A stretch of DNA of 64,000 bases, from assembly GCF_003003095.1 (NCBI RefSeq), contig NZ_PVTT01000001.1:558001-622000 (forward strand), read 5' to 3'. Below, one piece after another: positions 9,442 to 18,684 of the stretch. The first letter of the stretch is position 1; every line of letters starts with the position of its first letter. Source of the DNA: Hasllibacter halocynthiae (lineage in GTDB: Bacteria; Pseudomonadota; Alphaproteobacteria; Rhodobacterales; Rhodobacteraceae). Under the pieces are notes generated by a model. It saw nothing but the letters and a program-made list of their open reading frames with translations. It searched no databases and had not been told where the DNA came from. A program made the position numbers and the translations under genes.

Positions 9442-10436
9442 CCGCGCCGCCTGCCGCGCCGGCGGGCCGGGGCGGCGCCGCCAGTGCCGTCCGCCTCCGA
9501 GGAGAAGCCCCCCAGCTTCGCCGCGACCTCGTCCAAGGTGGGCGGAGGGCCCTTGGGCGTGGCCTCCAACGCGGCGCGCATCTCGCGCAGGTGCGTGGGC
9601 GTGGTGCCGCAGCACCCGCCGATTATCGAGGCGCCCGCGTTCCGCGCCATCACCGCGTACTCCGCCATGAGCGCCGGCGTGCCGTCGTAGTGGATGTGCC
9701 CGTCCACGTATTTGGGGATGCCCGCATTCCCTTTGGCGATCAGCGGGATGTCGTTCTGGCCGGCCATCCCCAGCACGGTCCGCACGAGGTCGGAGGCCCC
9801 GACCCCGCAATTGGCGCCGACGGCTACCGGCGGATGGTCCAGCCGCGCGGCAAGGCGGGGCAGGCGGTCGGCGGTCACGCCCATCATCGTGCGCCCGGCG
9901 GTGTCGAAGCTCATGGTGCCGCACCAGGGCATCCCGGCCAGCTTCGCCGCCTCGGCCGCGGCGCGGTACTCCTCCTCGGCGGAGATCGTCTCGAGCCAGA
10001 GGACGTCGGCGCCGCCCTCCTTCAACCCCTCGGCCTGCTCGTGGAACATCTCGACCGCCTCGGCGTGCGAGAGGGCGCCGACCGGCTCCATGATCTCGCC
10101 GGTGGGGCCCATGCTGCCGGCGACGACGACGGGCCGGCCGGCGGCGTCCGCCACCTCGCGGGCCAGGGCCGCGGCCGCGCGGTTCAGCGCGCGTACGCGA
10201 TCCTGGGCGTCGTGCAGCTTCAGCCGGGCCGCGTTGCCCCCGAAGGAGTTCGTGAGGAAGAGGTCGGCCCCCGCCTCGACGCTGCCGCGATAGAGCGCGC
10301 GGATGTCGCCGGGGCGGTCGTCGTTCCAGAGCTCGGGCGGGTCGCCCGCCTGCAGCCCCATGTTGAAGAGCGCGGTACCCGTCGCGCCGTCGGCCAGCAG
10401 CCAGCCACGCTCGGAGAGAAGGTCGGTCAGGATCAT
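9438..10436 (-). CDS. bmt: Homocysteine S-methyltransferase (Bmt / MetH N-domain type)
   Basis: The protein binds homocysteine through zinc and transfers a methyl group to make methionine. About 332 residues: WLLADGATGTALFNMGL at the start, LFLTNSFGG near 60, MGPTGEIMEP near 105, then the zinc Cys residues in VGANCGVG and IIGGCCGTTP, and a basic Arg-rich tail. It is annotated in relatives as betaine-homocysteine methyltransferase but is also the homocysteine half of MetH; with the corrinoid gene nearby it may take its methyl from cobalamin. ATG 10436 fits family starts; an upstream TTG at 10487 is the alternative. Confidence 0.88.
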   Translation of the reverse strand: MILTDLLSERGWLLADGATGTALFNMGLQAGDPPELWNDDRPGDIRALYRGSVEAGADLFLTNSFGGNAARLKLHDAQDRVRALNRAAAALAREVADAAGRPVVVAGSMGPTGEIMEPVGALSHAEAVEMFHEQAEGLKEGGADVLWLETISAEEEYRAAAEAAKLAGMPWCGTMSFDTAGRTMMGVTADRLPRLAARLDHPPVAVGANCGVGASDLVRTVLGMAGQNDIPLIAKGNAGIPKYVDGHIHYDGTPALMAEYAVMARNAGASIIGGCCGTTPTHLREMRAALEATPKGPPPTLDEVAAKLGGFSSEADGTGGAAPARRRGRRRG

Positions 10437-10505
10437 GCCCGCGCGCTGGCACGCGCGCAGGTGGCCGGCAAGGTCAAGCGATCTCAATCACCGCTTGAGG
10501 CGGCC

Positions 10506-10826
10506 TCAAGACTTGTTCTCGGTCTCGATCTGCTCGGCCGCGGTCACCTTCAGCTCGGACATCTTGGCGCGTATCTCGTCCTCGTCCGCCTTGCCTTGGA
10601 GGTCGCCCGCCACCTTGCGGAAGACGTCCTCGTCGCCCGCCTCCTCGAAGTCGGACCGGACGACGTCCTTGGCGTAGGCCGTCAGCTCGTCGCCCGACTT
10701 GCCCAGCTTCGCGCCCGCCCATTCGCCCAGGAGGCGGTTGCGGCGGGCTTCGGCCTTGAACCGTAGTTCGGCGTCGTGGGCGAACTTCGACTCGTATGCC
10801 TTCTTGCGATCGTCGAACTGGGACAT
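10506..10826 (-). CDS. F1F0-ATPase inhibitor zeta subunit (DUF1476)
   Basis: The 106-residue, highly charged, all-helical protein matches DUF1476, the alphaproteobacterial zeta subunit that plugs F1-ATPase and blocks ATP hydrolysis when ATP synthesis stops. Typical segments are FDDRKKAYESKFAHDAEL, FKAEARRNRLLGEWAGAKLG and AYAKDVVRSDFEEAGDEDVF. ATG 10826 has GAGGGA upstream and gives the usual length. It diverges from purC and lies 69 nt before the homocysteine methyltransferase gene on the same strand. How strongly it inhibits varies among relatives, so its potency here is unknown. Confidence 0.92.
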   Translation of the reverse strand: MSQFDDRKKAYESKFAHDAELRFKAEARRNRLLGEWAGAKLGKSGDELTAYAKDVVRSDFEEAGDEDVFRKVAGDLQGKADEDEIRAKMSELKVTAAEQIETENKS

Positions 10827-10889
10827 CGGGGCCCTCCCTCGGATTGGCGTCGCCTCCGATATGGCGGCGGCGCGCGCCGCTGCCAAGCG

Positions 10890-10918
10890 TGGACGGGCGC
10901 GCGGCGGCCTGATAGGCG
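10890..10918 (+). promoter_or_regulatory. Predicted purC promoter
   Basis: TGGACG (10890-10895), 17 bp, then TAGGCG (10913-10918), inside CTGATAGGCG. The same decamer precedes purM. Confidence 0.45.
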
Positions 10919-10948
10919 CGCCCCGTTCCAACCACGGGAGTCGCCCGC

Positions 10949-11707
10949 ATGGCGCGCCGCAAGAAGGTCTACGAGGGCAAGGCGAAGATCCTCTACGAGG
11001 GCCCCGAGCCGGGCACCTACGTCCAGTACTTCAAGGACGACGCCACGGCCTTCAACGCCGAGAAGCGCGAGACGATCGAGGGCAAGGGCGTCCTGAACAA
11101 CCGTCTGTCGGAGCATTTCATGACGGGGCTGCAGTCCATCGGGGTGCCGACGCACTTCATCCGCCGCCTGAACATGCGCGAGCAGCTGATCCGCCAGGTT
11201 GAGATGATCCCGCTGGAGGTGATCGTCCGCAACTACGCGGCCGGCTCGATGTCCAAGCGCCTGGGGCTGAAGGAGGGCGAGGCCCTGCCGCGCCCCATCG
11301 TCGAGTTCTGCCTGAAGGACGACGCCTTGGGCGATCCCCTCGTCACGGAGGAGCACATCGCCGCGTTCGGCTGGGCGACGCAGCAGGACATGGACGACAT
11401 GATCGCGCTGGCGCTGCGGGTGAACGACTTCCTCTCCGGGATGATGCTGGGGGTCGGCATCCGCCTGATCGACTTCAAGATCGAGATCGGCCGCGTGTGG
11501 GAAGACGACTACGCCCGGCTGGTGGTCGCCGACGAGATCAGCCCGGATTCCTGTCGCCTCTGGGACGTCGAGACGGATCGCAAGCTCGACAAGGACGTGT
11601 TCCGGCACGACCTCGGCGACCTCGCGGACGCCTATTCCGAGGTGGCGCGCCGGTTCGGGCTGATGCCGAAGCAGTCCTTTACCTCCGGTCCCAAGCTGGT
11701 GCACTGA
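10949..11707 (+). CDS. purC: Phosphoribosylaminoimidazole-succinocarboxamide synthase (SAICAR synthase)
   Basis: PurC joins CAIR and aspartate with ATP to make SAICAR in purine synthesis. The 252-residue product has [14 protein letters not shown] at the N-terminus, [17 protein letters not shown] near 33, [15 protein letters not shown] near 92, and [10 protein letters not shown] plus [14 protein letters not shown] towards the end. Length is typical of the alphaproteobacterial type. It leads purC-purS-purQ; its TGA overlaps the ATG of purS (TGATG). The next gene expected in relatives, purL, is not adjacent. Confidence 0.97.
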   Translation: MARRKKVYEGKAKILYEGPEPGTYVQYFKDDATAFNAEKRETIEGKGVLNNRLSEHFMTGLQSIGVPTHFIRRLNMREQLIRQVEMIPLEVIVRNYAAGSMSKRLGLKEGEALPRPIVEFCLKDDALGDPLVTEEHIAAFGWATQQDMDDMIALALRVNDFLSGMMLGVGIRLIDFKIEIGRVWEDDYARLVVADEISPDSCRLWDVETDRKLDKDVFRHDLGDLADAYSEVARRFGLMPKQSFTSGPKLVH

Positions 11708-11937
11708 TGCGGGCCCGCGTGACCGTGATGCTGAAGGACGGCGTGCTCGACCCGCAGGGCGAGGCGATCCGCCACGCCCTCGGCGCCCTCGGCTTCGAGG
11801 GGGTGGAGGGGGTGCGCCAGGGTAAGGTGATCGAGCTGGACCTCGCGGACGGGACCCCCGAGGGGGCGGTCGACGCGATGTGCCGGCGGCTGCTGGCGAA
11901 CACGGTGATCGAGAGCTACCGGATCGAGGTGGCGTGA
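11707..11937 (+). CDS. purS: FGAM synthase subunit PurS
   Basis: PurS is the small structural subunit that lets PurQ and PurL assemble and channel ammonia during FGAR amidation. The 76-residue product has [36 protein letters not shown] and a final [12 protein letters not shown] strand. It starts on the ATG of a TGATG overlap with purC and ends in a GTGA overlap with purQ. Confidence 0.96.
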   Translation: MRARVTVMLKDGVLDPQGEAIRHALGALGFEGVEGVRQGKVIELDLADGTPEGAVDAMCRRLLANTVIESYRIEVA

Positions 11938-12599
11938 AGGCCGCCGTCGTCACCTTCCCCGGCTCGAACTGCGATCGGGACATGCGGGTCGCCTTCGCCG
12001 CCGCCGGGGCGGAGGTCGTGCAAGTCTGGCACAAGGACGACGCGCTGCCGGCAGGCACGGACGTCGTGGGCGTACCGGGGGGCTTTTCCTACGGTGACTA
12101 CCTGCGCTGTGGTGCCATCGCGGCCAATGCGCCCGTCATGGGGGCGGTGCGCGCCCATGCGGGGCGGGGGGGCATGGTCCTCGGAATCTGCAACGGGTTC
12201 CAGGTCCTTTGCGAGGCAGGGCTGCTGCCGGGCGCCCTGGTGCGGAACGCGGGGATCGCCTTCGTCTGCCGCCGCGTCGCGCTGGATGTGACGGGAGACG
12301 GGCCGTTCCTCGCGGGCTACGCGCGGGGCACCCGGATCGAGCTTCCGGTCGCCCATCATGACGGGAACTACGTCGCGGACGACGAGACCTTGCGCGCGCT
12401 GGACGGCGAGGGCCGGGTCGCATTCCGCTACGGCGAGGCCGTGAACGGCAGCCTCGGCGGCATAGCCGGGATCACGTCCGCGAACGGCCGGGTCCTCGGC
12501 ATGATGCCCCATCCCGAGCGGGCCGTCGACACGGTCCATGGTGGCGCGGAAGGGCTGCCGATCTTCCGGGCGGCGGCGGTCGCGCTGGCCCGCGCCTAG
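11934..12599 (+). CDS. purQ: FGAM synthase glutaminase subunit PurQ
   Basis: PurQ hydrolyses glutamine to supply ammonia to PurL for step four of purine synthesis. The 221-residue class I amidotransferase starts at a GTG inside the overlap with purS. It shows [12 protein letters not shown] at the start, [17 protein letters not shown], the nucleophile elbow GICNGFQVL (Cys near 86), and the His/Glu pair in [10 protein letters not shown] near the C-terminus. It closes the purCSQ operon; a short GC-rich inverted repeat (GGCGG/CCGCC) right after the stop may end transcription, without a T tract. Confidence 0.97.
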   Translation: MKAAVVTFPGSNCDRDMRVAFAAAGAEVVQVWHKDDALPAGTDVVGVPGGFSYGDYLRCGAIAANAPVMGAVRAHAGRGGMVLGICNGFQVLCEAGLLPGALVRNAGIAFVCRRVALDVTGDGPFLAGYARGTRIELPVAHHDGNYVADDETLRALDGEGRVAFRYGEAVNGSLGGIAGITSANGRVLGMMPHPERAVDTVHGGAEGLPIFRAAAVALARA

Positions 12600-12633
12600 G
12601 CGGGGCGCCGCCCATCGCATCCGCCGGCGCGGC

Positions 12634-12662
12634 TTGTGGGGTGCCTGACCCCCGCCTAGCTT
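12634..12662 (+). promoter_or_regulatory. Predicted dctBD promoter, likely leaderless
   Basis: TTGTGG (12634-12639), 17 bp, TAGCTT (12657-12662). The ATG at 12670 starts 8 nt after the -10, where transcription itself should begin. Confidence 0.5.
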
Positions 12663-12669
12663 GCATGCC

Positions 12670-14412
12670 ATGACGGGGACCCATGAGACGCGCCACACGT
12701 CGTGGCGACTGCGGATCGCGGTGTTCCTGGTGATCGCGGTCGCGATCGTGACGGTGGCCCTGACGAACAACTTCCTGACGGACCGCTACACGAACCAGAC
12801 CCGCCAGCGCGCGGAGATCCGCCTCGCGCTCTATGCGGGCAATATCCTCGCCGAGCTGCGCAAGGCGCAGGTGATCCCCCAGCTCCTGGCGCGCGACCCG
12901 GCGCTGATCGGCGCGCTGTCCTCCGGCGACTACCAGCAGACCACGCAGCGCCTGATCGAGTACGCCGAGGAGACGGGCGCCGCCTCGCTGACGCTCCTCG
13001 ACTCGGGCGGACGGGTGGTGGCCGCGACGGACCGTGCGCTCCTCGGGGCGAACCGGCGGCAGTCGCCCTCCGCGGTCGCCGCCCTGCGCGGCTCGGGCAC
13101 GGTCTTCATACCCGAACGGTCCGAGGCCGGCCCGACCGGCTTCGCCTACGCCCGCCGCCTGGAGGTGGGCCGCGACCTCATCGGGATCATAGTCGTCGAG
13201 GTGGACCTGCGGCAGTACGAGACGCGGTGGGCCGGCTTCTCGGACGCGGTGTTCGTCATGGACTCCTCCGGCGAGATCATCCTGTCCACCGAAGGCCTTT
13301 GGCGCGGCCGCACGGAGGACGAGGCGCTGGCCGCGACGGACGCGACCTCGGCGATCCGGCGGGCGGCGCAGAGCGCGACCGAATGGTCGGATCTGCCCTT
13401 CGGCAAGCTCTTCGACAGCGGCGCTGTCGTGCGATCGGAGGCGCGGGTGCCGTTCCAGGGATGGCGGATCGTGGCCTACACCGCCTATTCCAGCGTGCGC
13501 GAGCGGGTGAACGGCGTCCTCGCCGTCGAGCTGACGGTATTCGCGCTGATCATCGCCGGCCTTCTTTGGGCGGCGCAGCGCCAGGCGACGGGGCGCATCC
13601 GCTCGCTCGGCCGCGAGAGCGCGCAGCTCCGCGAGCTGAACGCCCGTCTGTCGCGCGAGATCGCGGAGCGTCAGCGCGCCGAGGAGAACCTCGAAGCGGC
13701 CGAGGCGACGTTGGAGCAGTCCTCGAAGCTGGCCGCGCTGGGCGAGATGTCGGCGGCCGTCAGCCACGAGCTGAACCAGCCGCTCGCGGCGATGAAGACC
13801 TATCTCGCCGGCGCCAAGCTTCTCGTGCAGCGGCGCCGGCCCGAGGAGGCGCTGACGTCGTTCCAGCGCATCGACGACCTGATCGAGCGGATGGGCGCGA
13901 TCACCCGGCAGCTGAAGTCCTATGCCCGCAAGGGCGGCGAAGGGTTCACCCCCGTCGACCTGCGCGAGTGCATCTCGGGCGCCCTCTCCATGATGGAGCC
14001 GCAGCTGCGATCGCGCGCCGCCGCCATCGAGCGGGACATGCCCGGCGAGCCCGTGATGGTCATGGGCGACCGCCTCCGGATCGAGCAGGTCCTGGTGAAC
14101 CTCCTGCGCAACGCCCTCGACGCGACGCGCGGAGAGGACGAGCCGCGGATCGAGATCCTCCTCGCCGCGGGCGAGGAGGCGGTGCTGACCGTAAGGGACA
14201 ACGGGCCGGGAATCGCGGACTTGGACGCTTTGTTCGAACCGTTCTACACCACGAAGCGCCCCGGGGACGGGGTGGGGCTGGGGCTGGCGATCTCCTCTGG
14301 GATCGTGTCGGACCTCAAAGGGCGCCTGACGGCGCGGAATGGCAGGACGGGCGGCGCGGTCTTCGAGGTGCGCCTGCCGATCCTGCAGGATCGAATGGAA
14401 GCGGCGGAGTAG
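12670..14412 (+). CDS. dctB: Sensor histidine kinase, DctB-like
   Basis: A 580-residue inner-membrane kinase. TM1 covers about 14-32, a periplasmic sensor of the double-PAS type about 35-275, and TM2 about 282-302, followed by a coiled-coil linker rich in RQRAEENLEAAEATLEQ. The HisKA box EMSAAVSHELNQPLAAM carries the phosphorylated His366. The ATPase domain has NLLRNALDA (N box), VRDNGPG (G1) and DGVGLGLAIS (G2). The layout and H-box match DctB, which senses C4-dicarboxylates. The dctD-like regulator starts 4 nt downstream. A TRAP dicarboxylate transporter set is encoded 19 kb away; control of it is an inference. Confidence 0.85.
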   Translation: MTGTHETRHTSWRLRIAVFLVIAVAIVTVALTNNFLTDRYTNQTRQRAEIRLALYAGNILAELRKAQVIPQLLARDPALIGALSSGDYQQTTQRLIEYAEETGAASLTLLDSGGRVVAATDRALLGANRRQSPSAVAALRGSGTVFIPERSEAGPTGFAYARRLEVGRDLIGIIVVEVDLRQYETRWAGFSDAVFVMDSSGEIILSTEGLWRGRTEDEALAATDATSAIRRAAQSATEWSDLPFGKLFDSGAVVRSEARVPFQGWRIVAYTAYSSVRERVNGVLAVELTVFALIIAGLLWAAQRQATGRIRSLGRESAQLRELNARLSREIAERQRAEENLEAAEATLEQSSKLAALGEMSAAVSHELNQPLAAMKTYLAGAKLLVQRRRPEEALTSFQRIDDLIERMGAITRQLKSYARKGGEGFTPVDLRECISGALSMMEPQLRSRAAAIERDMPGEPVMVMGDRLRIEQVLVNLLRNALDATRGEDEPRIEILLAAGEEAVLTVRDNGPGIADLDALFEPFYTTKRPGDGVGLGLAISSGIVSDLKGRLTARNGRTGGAVFEVRLPILQDRMEAAE

Positions 14413-14416
14413 GCAT

Positions 14417-15745
14417 ATGGCACAGGCGATGAAGATCGCGATCGTCGACGACGAGCAGGACATGCGGCAGTCGATCAGCCAGTGGCTGGCGCTGTCGGGC
14501 TTCAACACGGAGACCTTCCCGTCCGCGGAGGACGCGCTGAAGGGCCTTTCGCAGGACTACCCCGGGATCGTCGTGACCGACGTGCGGATGCCCGGCATGG
14601 ACGGCATCCAATTCCTGAAGCGCCTGATGAGCCAGGATTCGGCGCTGCCCGTCATCGTCATCACCGGGCACGGCGACGTCCCCATGGCGGTCGAGGCGAT
14701 GCGCCTCGGGGCGTTCGACTTCCTCGAGAAGCCCTTCAACCCCGACAAGATGACCGAGCTCGCCAAGCGGGCGACGACCGCCCGGCGCCTGACGCTGGAC
14801 AACCGCGCCCTTCGCAAGGAGCTGTCGGGCGGCGGCGCCATCATGGAGCGGCTCATCGGCTCGTCCGAGCCGATGCAGCGCCTGCGGGAGGACATCCTCG
14901 ACCTCGGGCAGGCCGACGGCCACGTCCTGATCGAGGGCGAGACCGGGACCGGCAAGACGCTGACCGCGCACGCGCTGCACGCCGTCGGCTCCCGCGCGGG
15001 GAAGAAGTTCGTCCTCGTCTCCTGCGGGGCCTATGACGAGACGGCGCTCGCGATGCGCCTCTTCGACGGGATGGACGACGGCCTGCCCGCCATCGAGGAG
15101 GCGCGCGGCGGCACGCTGGTGCTGGAGGACGTGGAATCGCTGTCCTCCGGCCTCCAGTCGCGGCTGATGACCGTCCTGAACGAGCAGGGCACCCCCGCCG
15201 AGACGCGGATCATCGCGATCTGCAACCTTCAGGACGAGGGCAGGACCTGCGAGGACACGTTGCGGTCCGACCTCTACTACCGGCTCGCGGCCATGAAGAT
15301 CGTCTGCCCGCCGCTCCGCGCGCGCGGCGAGGACATCCTAACCCTCTTCACCCGCCTCTCGGAAGGCTTCGCGGACGAGTACGGGTGCGACGCGCCGCAG
15401 GTCACGGCGCAGGAAGCGGCGCAGCTCCTCCAGGCGCCTTGGCCGGGCAACGTGCGCCAGCTGACCAACGTGGCCGAACGGGCGGTCCTGCAGAACCGCC
15501 GCGGCACGGGAACGATCGCGTCCCTCCTGATGAACGACGACACGCAGGTCGCCCCCGTGATGACGACCGAAGGCAAGCCGTTGAAGGAGTACGTCGAGGC
15601 GTTCGAGCGGATGCTGATCGACAACACGATGCGCCGCCACAAGGGGTCCATCGCGTCGGTCATGGACGAGCTGCGCCTGCCGCGCCGGACCCTGAACGAG
15701 AAGATGGCCAAGTACGGCCTGCAACGTGCCGACTACCTTGGCTGA
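14417..15745 (+). CDS. dctD: DctD/NtrC-family response regulator lacking the GAFTGA loop
   Basis: A 442-residue regulator. The receiver domain (about 5-118) has Asp10-Asp11, phospho-acceptor Asp55 in VVTDVRMPG, Thr83 and Lys105. The AAA+ domain (about 140-365) has Walker A GETGTGKT (174-181), Walker B region GGTLVLEDVE (231-240, with E-D in place of the usual D-E) and LRSDLYYRL. The C-terminal Fis-type helix-turn-helix lies at about 400-440. Between Walker A and B, where NtrC-type proteins carry GHEKGAFTGA, there is only RLFDGMDDGLPAIEEA. That loop contacts sigma54, so normal sigma54 activation is unlikely; Rhodobacter capsulatus NtrC is a known GAFTGA-less case that works with the housekeeping polymerase. 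Confidence 0.85.
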   Translation: MAQAMKIAIVDDEQDMRQSISQWLALSGFNTETFPSAEDALKGLSQDYPGIVVTDVRMPGMDGIQFLKRLMSQDSALPVIVITGHGDVPMAVEAMRLGAFDFLEKPFNPDKMTELAKRATTARRLTLDNRALRKELSGGGAIMERLIGSSEPMQRLREDILDLGQADGHVLIEGETGTGKTLTAHALHAVGSRAGKKFVLVSCGAYDETALAMRLFDGMDDGLPAIEEARGGTLVLEDVESLSSGLQSRLMTVLNEQGTPAETRIIAICNLQDEGRTCEDTLRSDLYYRLAAMKIVCPPLRARGEDILTLFTRLSEGFADEYGCDAPQVTAQEAAQLLQAPWPGNVRQLTNVAERAVLQNRRGTGTIASLLMNDDTQVAPVMTTEGKPLKEYVEAFERMLIDNTMRRHKGSIASVMDELRLPRRTLNEKMAKYGLQRADYLG

Positions 15746-15788
15746 CCGCCCGCGCGCGCGCCCGGAAATGGGGATGTCCGCTTGGGGA

Positions 15789-15817
15789 TTGCGCCCGGGA
15801 GGCACGCGCCCTTAGAT
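15789..15817 (+). promoter_or_regulatory. Predicted rne promoter
   Basis: TTGCGC (15789-15794), 17 bp, TTAGAT (15812-15817). It would start transcription near 15824, leaving a leader of about 320 nt before rne. Confidence 0.45.
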
Positions 15818-15823
15818 GGCGCG

Positions 15824-16146
15824 ACGCCCCCGGGACGCCCGGCGCCCCGTGGGTCGACAAGATTCCGCCCGCCCAGGCGCGCCCGTGCAGCGGCGCGGCG
15901 GCGCGGCGGTCCGGCCGGGCTTCTCCCGGTCCCCGACGTGCCAGGGGCGGTGCCCCGGCAATGAACGCGGCCCCCAGGGGCCGGAACAAGGAACGCGATG
16001 CGGAGCATGGCAGAGGACAGGGCAGGGGCAGCGGCAACGCCGTTCCCGGTGCCGTCCGCCGGACCCGCGCTCGCCCCATCTCGCCGATCCGCATCCCGCG
16101 CCGCCCCCCGGGCGGCCGCGCCACCGGGCGGCACAGGACGCATGCA
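15824..16146 (+). other. Long GC-rich rne leader, no gene seen
   Basis: About 320 nt between the predicted promoter and the rne ATG hold no credible ORF on either strand. It contains strong inverted repeats, for example CGGCCCC/GGGGCCG at 15968-15983. E. coli rne has a long structured 5' UTR through which RNase E cleaves its own message; the same use here is inference. Confidence 0.4.
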
Positions 16147-18684
16147 ATGTCAAAGAAGATGCTCATCGACGCCTCCCATCCCGAGGAGACGCGCGTCGTC
16201 GTAGTGGACGGCCAGAAGGTTGAGGACTTCGATTTCGAGTCCGAGAACAAGAGGCAGCTCGCGGGGAACATCTACCTCGCCAAGATCACCCGGGTCGAAC
16301 CCTCGCTCCAGGCGGCCTTCGTGGACTATGGCGGGAACCGGCACGGCTTCCTCGCCTTCTCGGAGATCCACCCGGACTACTACCAGATCCCCATCGCCGA
16401 CCGGGAGGCCCTTCTCGCGGAGGAGCAGGCCCAGGCCGAGGCCGAGGCCGCCGAGGAGGAGGAGCGCGCGAAGAAGCCCGCCCGCGGCCGCGGCCGTTCC
16501 AAGGCCGCGAAGGCCAGGGAGGAGAGCACCTCGACCGAGCCCGAGGGCATGGAGACCATCGAGGCATCGGACGCGCTGGACGACTATGCCGCCGTGGCGG
16601 GCGACCCCGATACCGGCGCCCCGGCCGAGCCCCTCGGCGAGGAGGGCGAGGCCGCCGATCCCGTCGAGCCGGAGGAGGACCTGCCCGAGGCCCCGATCGA
16701 GCCCGTCGCCGAGAAGGAGGTCGACGAAGCCGACAGCGACGCCATCTCCGAGGCGCGTCCGCCGCGTCGCAAGCAGCCTGCGCGCCGCTACAAGATCCAG
16801 GAGGTCGTGAAGGTCCGGCAGATCATGCTGGTCCAGGTCGTCAAGGAGGAGCGGGGCAACAAGGGCGCCGCGCTGACCACCTATCTCAGCCTCGCCGGGC
16901 GCTACTGCGTGCTGATGCCGAACACCGCCCGTGGCGGCGGCATCTCGCGCAAGATCACGAACGCCGCGGACCGCAAGAAGCTGAAGGACGTCGCGTCCGA
17001 GATCGAGGTGCCGAAAGGGGCCGGCCTCATCATCCGTACGGCGGGCGCCAAGCGCACCAAGACCGAGATCAAGCGCGACTACGACTACCTCCAGCGCCTG
17101 TGGGAGCAGATCCGCGAGCTGACGCTGAAATCCGTCGCGCCGGCGAAGATCTACGAGGAGGGGGACCTGATCAAGCGGTCGATCCGCGACCTCTACAACA
17201 AGGACATCGACGAGATCGTCGTGGACGGGCAGCGTGGTTACGACTCCGCCAAGGAATTCATGACGATGATCATGCCGTCCGCCGCCGGGTCGGTGAAGCG
17301 TCATGACAGCCCGGTGCCCCTATTCACCAAGGCGGGGATCGAAGGCACCCTGAACGCGATGTTCAACCCGACCATCCAGCTCAAGTCGGGCGGCTACATC
17401 GTGATCGGCGTGACCGAGGCACTGGTTGCCATCGACGTGAACTCGGGCCGGGCCACGAAGGAAGGCTCGATCGAGGAGACGGCGCTCAAGACCAATCTCG
17501 AGGCCGCCGAGGAGGTCGCCCGCCAGTGCAAGCTGCGCGACCTCGCGGGGCTCGTCGTGATCGACTTCATCGACATGGACGAGCGACGCAACAACTCCGC
17601 CGTCGAGAAGCGCCTGAAGGACGCGCTGAAATCGGACCGGGCGCGCATCCAGATGGGCCGCATCAGCAGCTTCGGCCTTCTGGAGATGTCGCGCCAGCGG
17701 ATGCGCCCCGGGATGCTCGAGGCGACGACCCAGCCTTGCCCGCACTGTCACGGCACCGGGCTGTTGCGGTCCGACGACTCCTCCGCGTTGCAGATCCTCC
17801 GCGCGTTGGAGGAGGAGGGGGCGAAGCGCCGCGCGCGCGAGGTGCTGCTGAAGGCGCCCGTCGAGGTGGTGAACTACCTTTTCAACGAGAAGCGCGAGGC
17901 CATCGCCGCCATCGAGCAGCGCTTCGGCATGGCCGTCCGCCTGGAAGGCGTCGCCGACATGGTCGCGCCCGACTTCAGCATCGAGAAGTTCAAGACCCAG
18001 ACTCGCCGGGTCGAGGCCGCCGCGGTCGTCACGGGCGGTGCCGCGCTGATGGACGACATCGACGAAGCCGCAGTCGCCGAGGAGGCCGAGGCCGAACGCG
18101 ACGCCGAGGCCGACGCCCCGGATGCCTCCGAGGGCGAGGACGGCGCACCGAAGAAGAAGAAGCGGCGTCGCCGCTCGCGAGGGGGGCGCGGCCGGTCGAA
18201 GAACGGCGAGGCTGCCGAAGGCAGGACCGAGGACGGCGAAGGGCTGTCCGAGGCTGCCCGTGCCGAAGGGAACGATGCCGCCGAGGATGCCGCCGGCGGG
18301 GCAAACGGCCCTGCCGAGGTGCCGGAAGGCGGGGAGAAGCCGAAGAAGAAGCGCACCCGCTCGCGCAGCCGTAAGAAGCCGGCCGAGGTCGAGGCGACCG
18401 AGGCGGTGGCCGATGGGCCGGGCACGGACGAGTCCGCCGGCGCCCCGTCAGCCCCCGAGGCCGAGCGCGAGGCCCCGGCTGCCGAGCCCACCCCGGCCCC
18501 CGAGCCGGTGACGGAGCCGGAAGCCGACGTCGCGCCCGACGCTGCCGATGCGGCCCCGGAGGACGAACCCGACAACGAGCCGGCCCCCGCCACCCCGAAG
18601 GAGCCCGAGACGGTCGGCGCCGAGGCCGAGCGGGAGGCGCCGAAGAAGACGAAGAAGCGTGGCTGGTGGTCGCTCGGCCGCTAG
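16147..18684 (+). CDS. rne: Ribonuclease E
   Basis: RNase E is the endonuclease that starts mRNA decay and processes rRNA and tRNA. The 845-residue product has an S1 domain split by an acidic/basic insert at about 90-215, as in other alphaproteobacteria. The DNase I-like catalytic domain has the Asp residues in EALVAIDVNSGRAT and LVVIDFIDMDERRNN, and the zinc link CPHCHGTG follows. The C-terminal third is disordered and Ala/Glu/Pro-rich with basic patches such as KKKKRRRRSRGGRGRS. It ends in KKRGWWSLGR; a terminal GWW binds polynucleotide phosphorylase in Caulobacter RNase E. ATG 16147 keeps the usual MSKKMLIDASHPEE start. Confidence 0.97.
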   Translation: MSKKMLIDASHPEETRVVVVDGQKVEDFDFESENKRQLAGNIYLAKITRVEPSLQAAFVDYGGNRHGFLAFSEIHPDYYQIPIADREALLAEEQAQAEAEAAEEEERAKKPARGRGRSKAAKAREESTSTEPEGMETIEASDALDDYAAVAGDPDTGAPAEPLGEEGEAADPVEPEEDLPEAPIEPVAEKEVDEADSDAISEARPPRRKQPARRYKIQEVVKVRQIMLVQVVKEERGNKGAALTTYLSLAGRYCVLMPNTARGGGISRKITNAADRKKLKDVASEIEVPKGAGLIIRTAGAKRTKTEIKRDYDYLQRLWEQIRELTLKSVAPAKIYEEGDLIKRSIRDLYNKDIDEIVVDGQRGYDSAKEFMTMIMPSAAGSVKRHDSPVPLFTKAGIEGTLNAMFNPTIQLKSGGYIVIGVTEALVAIDVNSGRATKEGSIEETALKTNLEAAEEVARQCKLRDLAGLVVIDFIDMDERRNNSAVEKRLKDALKSDRARIQMGRISSFGLLEMSRQRMRPGMLEATTQPCPHCHGTGLLRSDDSSALQILRALEEEGAKRRAREVLLKAPVEVVNYLFNEKREAIAAIEQRFGMAVRLEGVADMVAPDFSIEKFKTQTRRVEAAAVVTGGAALMDDIDEAAVAEEAEAERDAEADAPDASEGEDGAPKKKKRRRRSRGGRGRSKNGEAAEGRTEDGEGLSEAARAEGNDAAEDAAGGANGPAEVPEGGEKPKKKRTRSRSRKKPAEVEATEAVADGPGTDESAGAPSAPEAEREAPAAEPTPAPEPVTEPEADVAPDAADAAPEDEPDNEPAPATPKEPETVGAEAEREAPKKTKKRGWWSLGR

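Noticed and set aside
7690-10452. 920-residue reverse-strand reading frame across the radical SAM and methyltransferase genes
   Set aside because: Antisense to two well-recognised genes, Arg/Pro/Gly-rich and without any motif; a by-product of high GC.
16150-17304. Leu/Gly-rich reverse-strand frame opposite rne
   Set aside because: Composition follows from the complementary strand of Glu/Lys codons; no promoter, ribosome site or motif.
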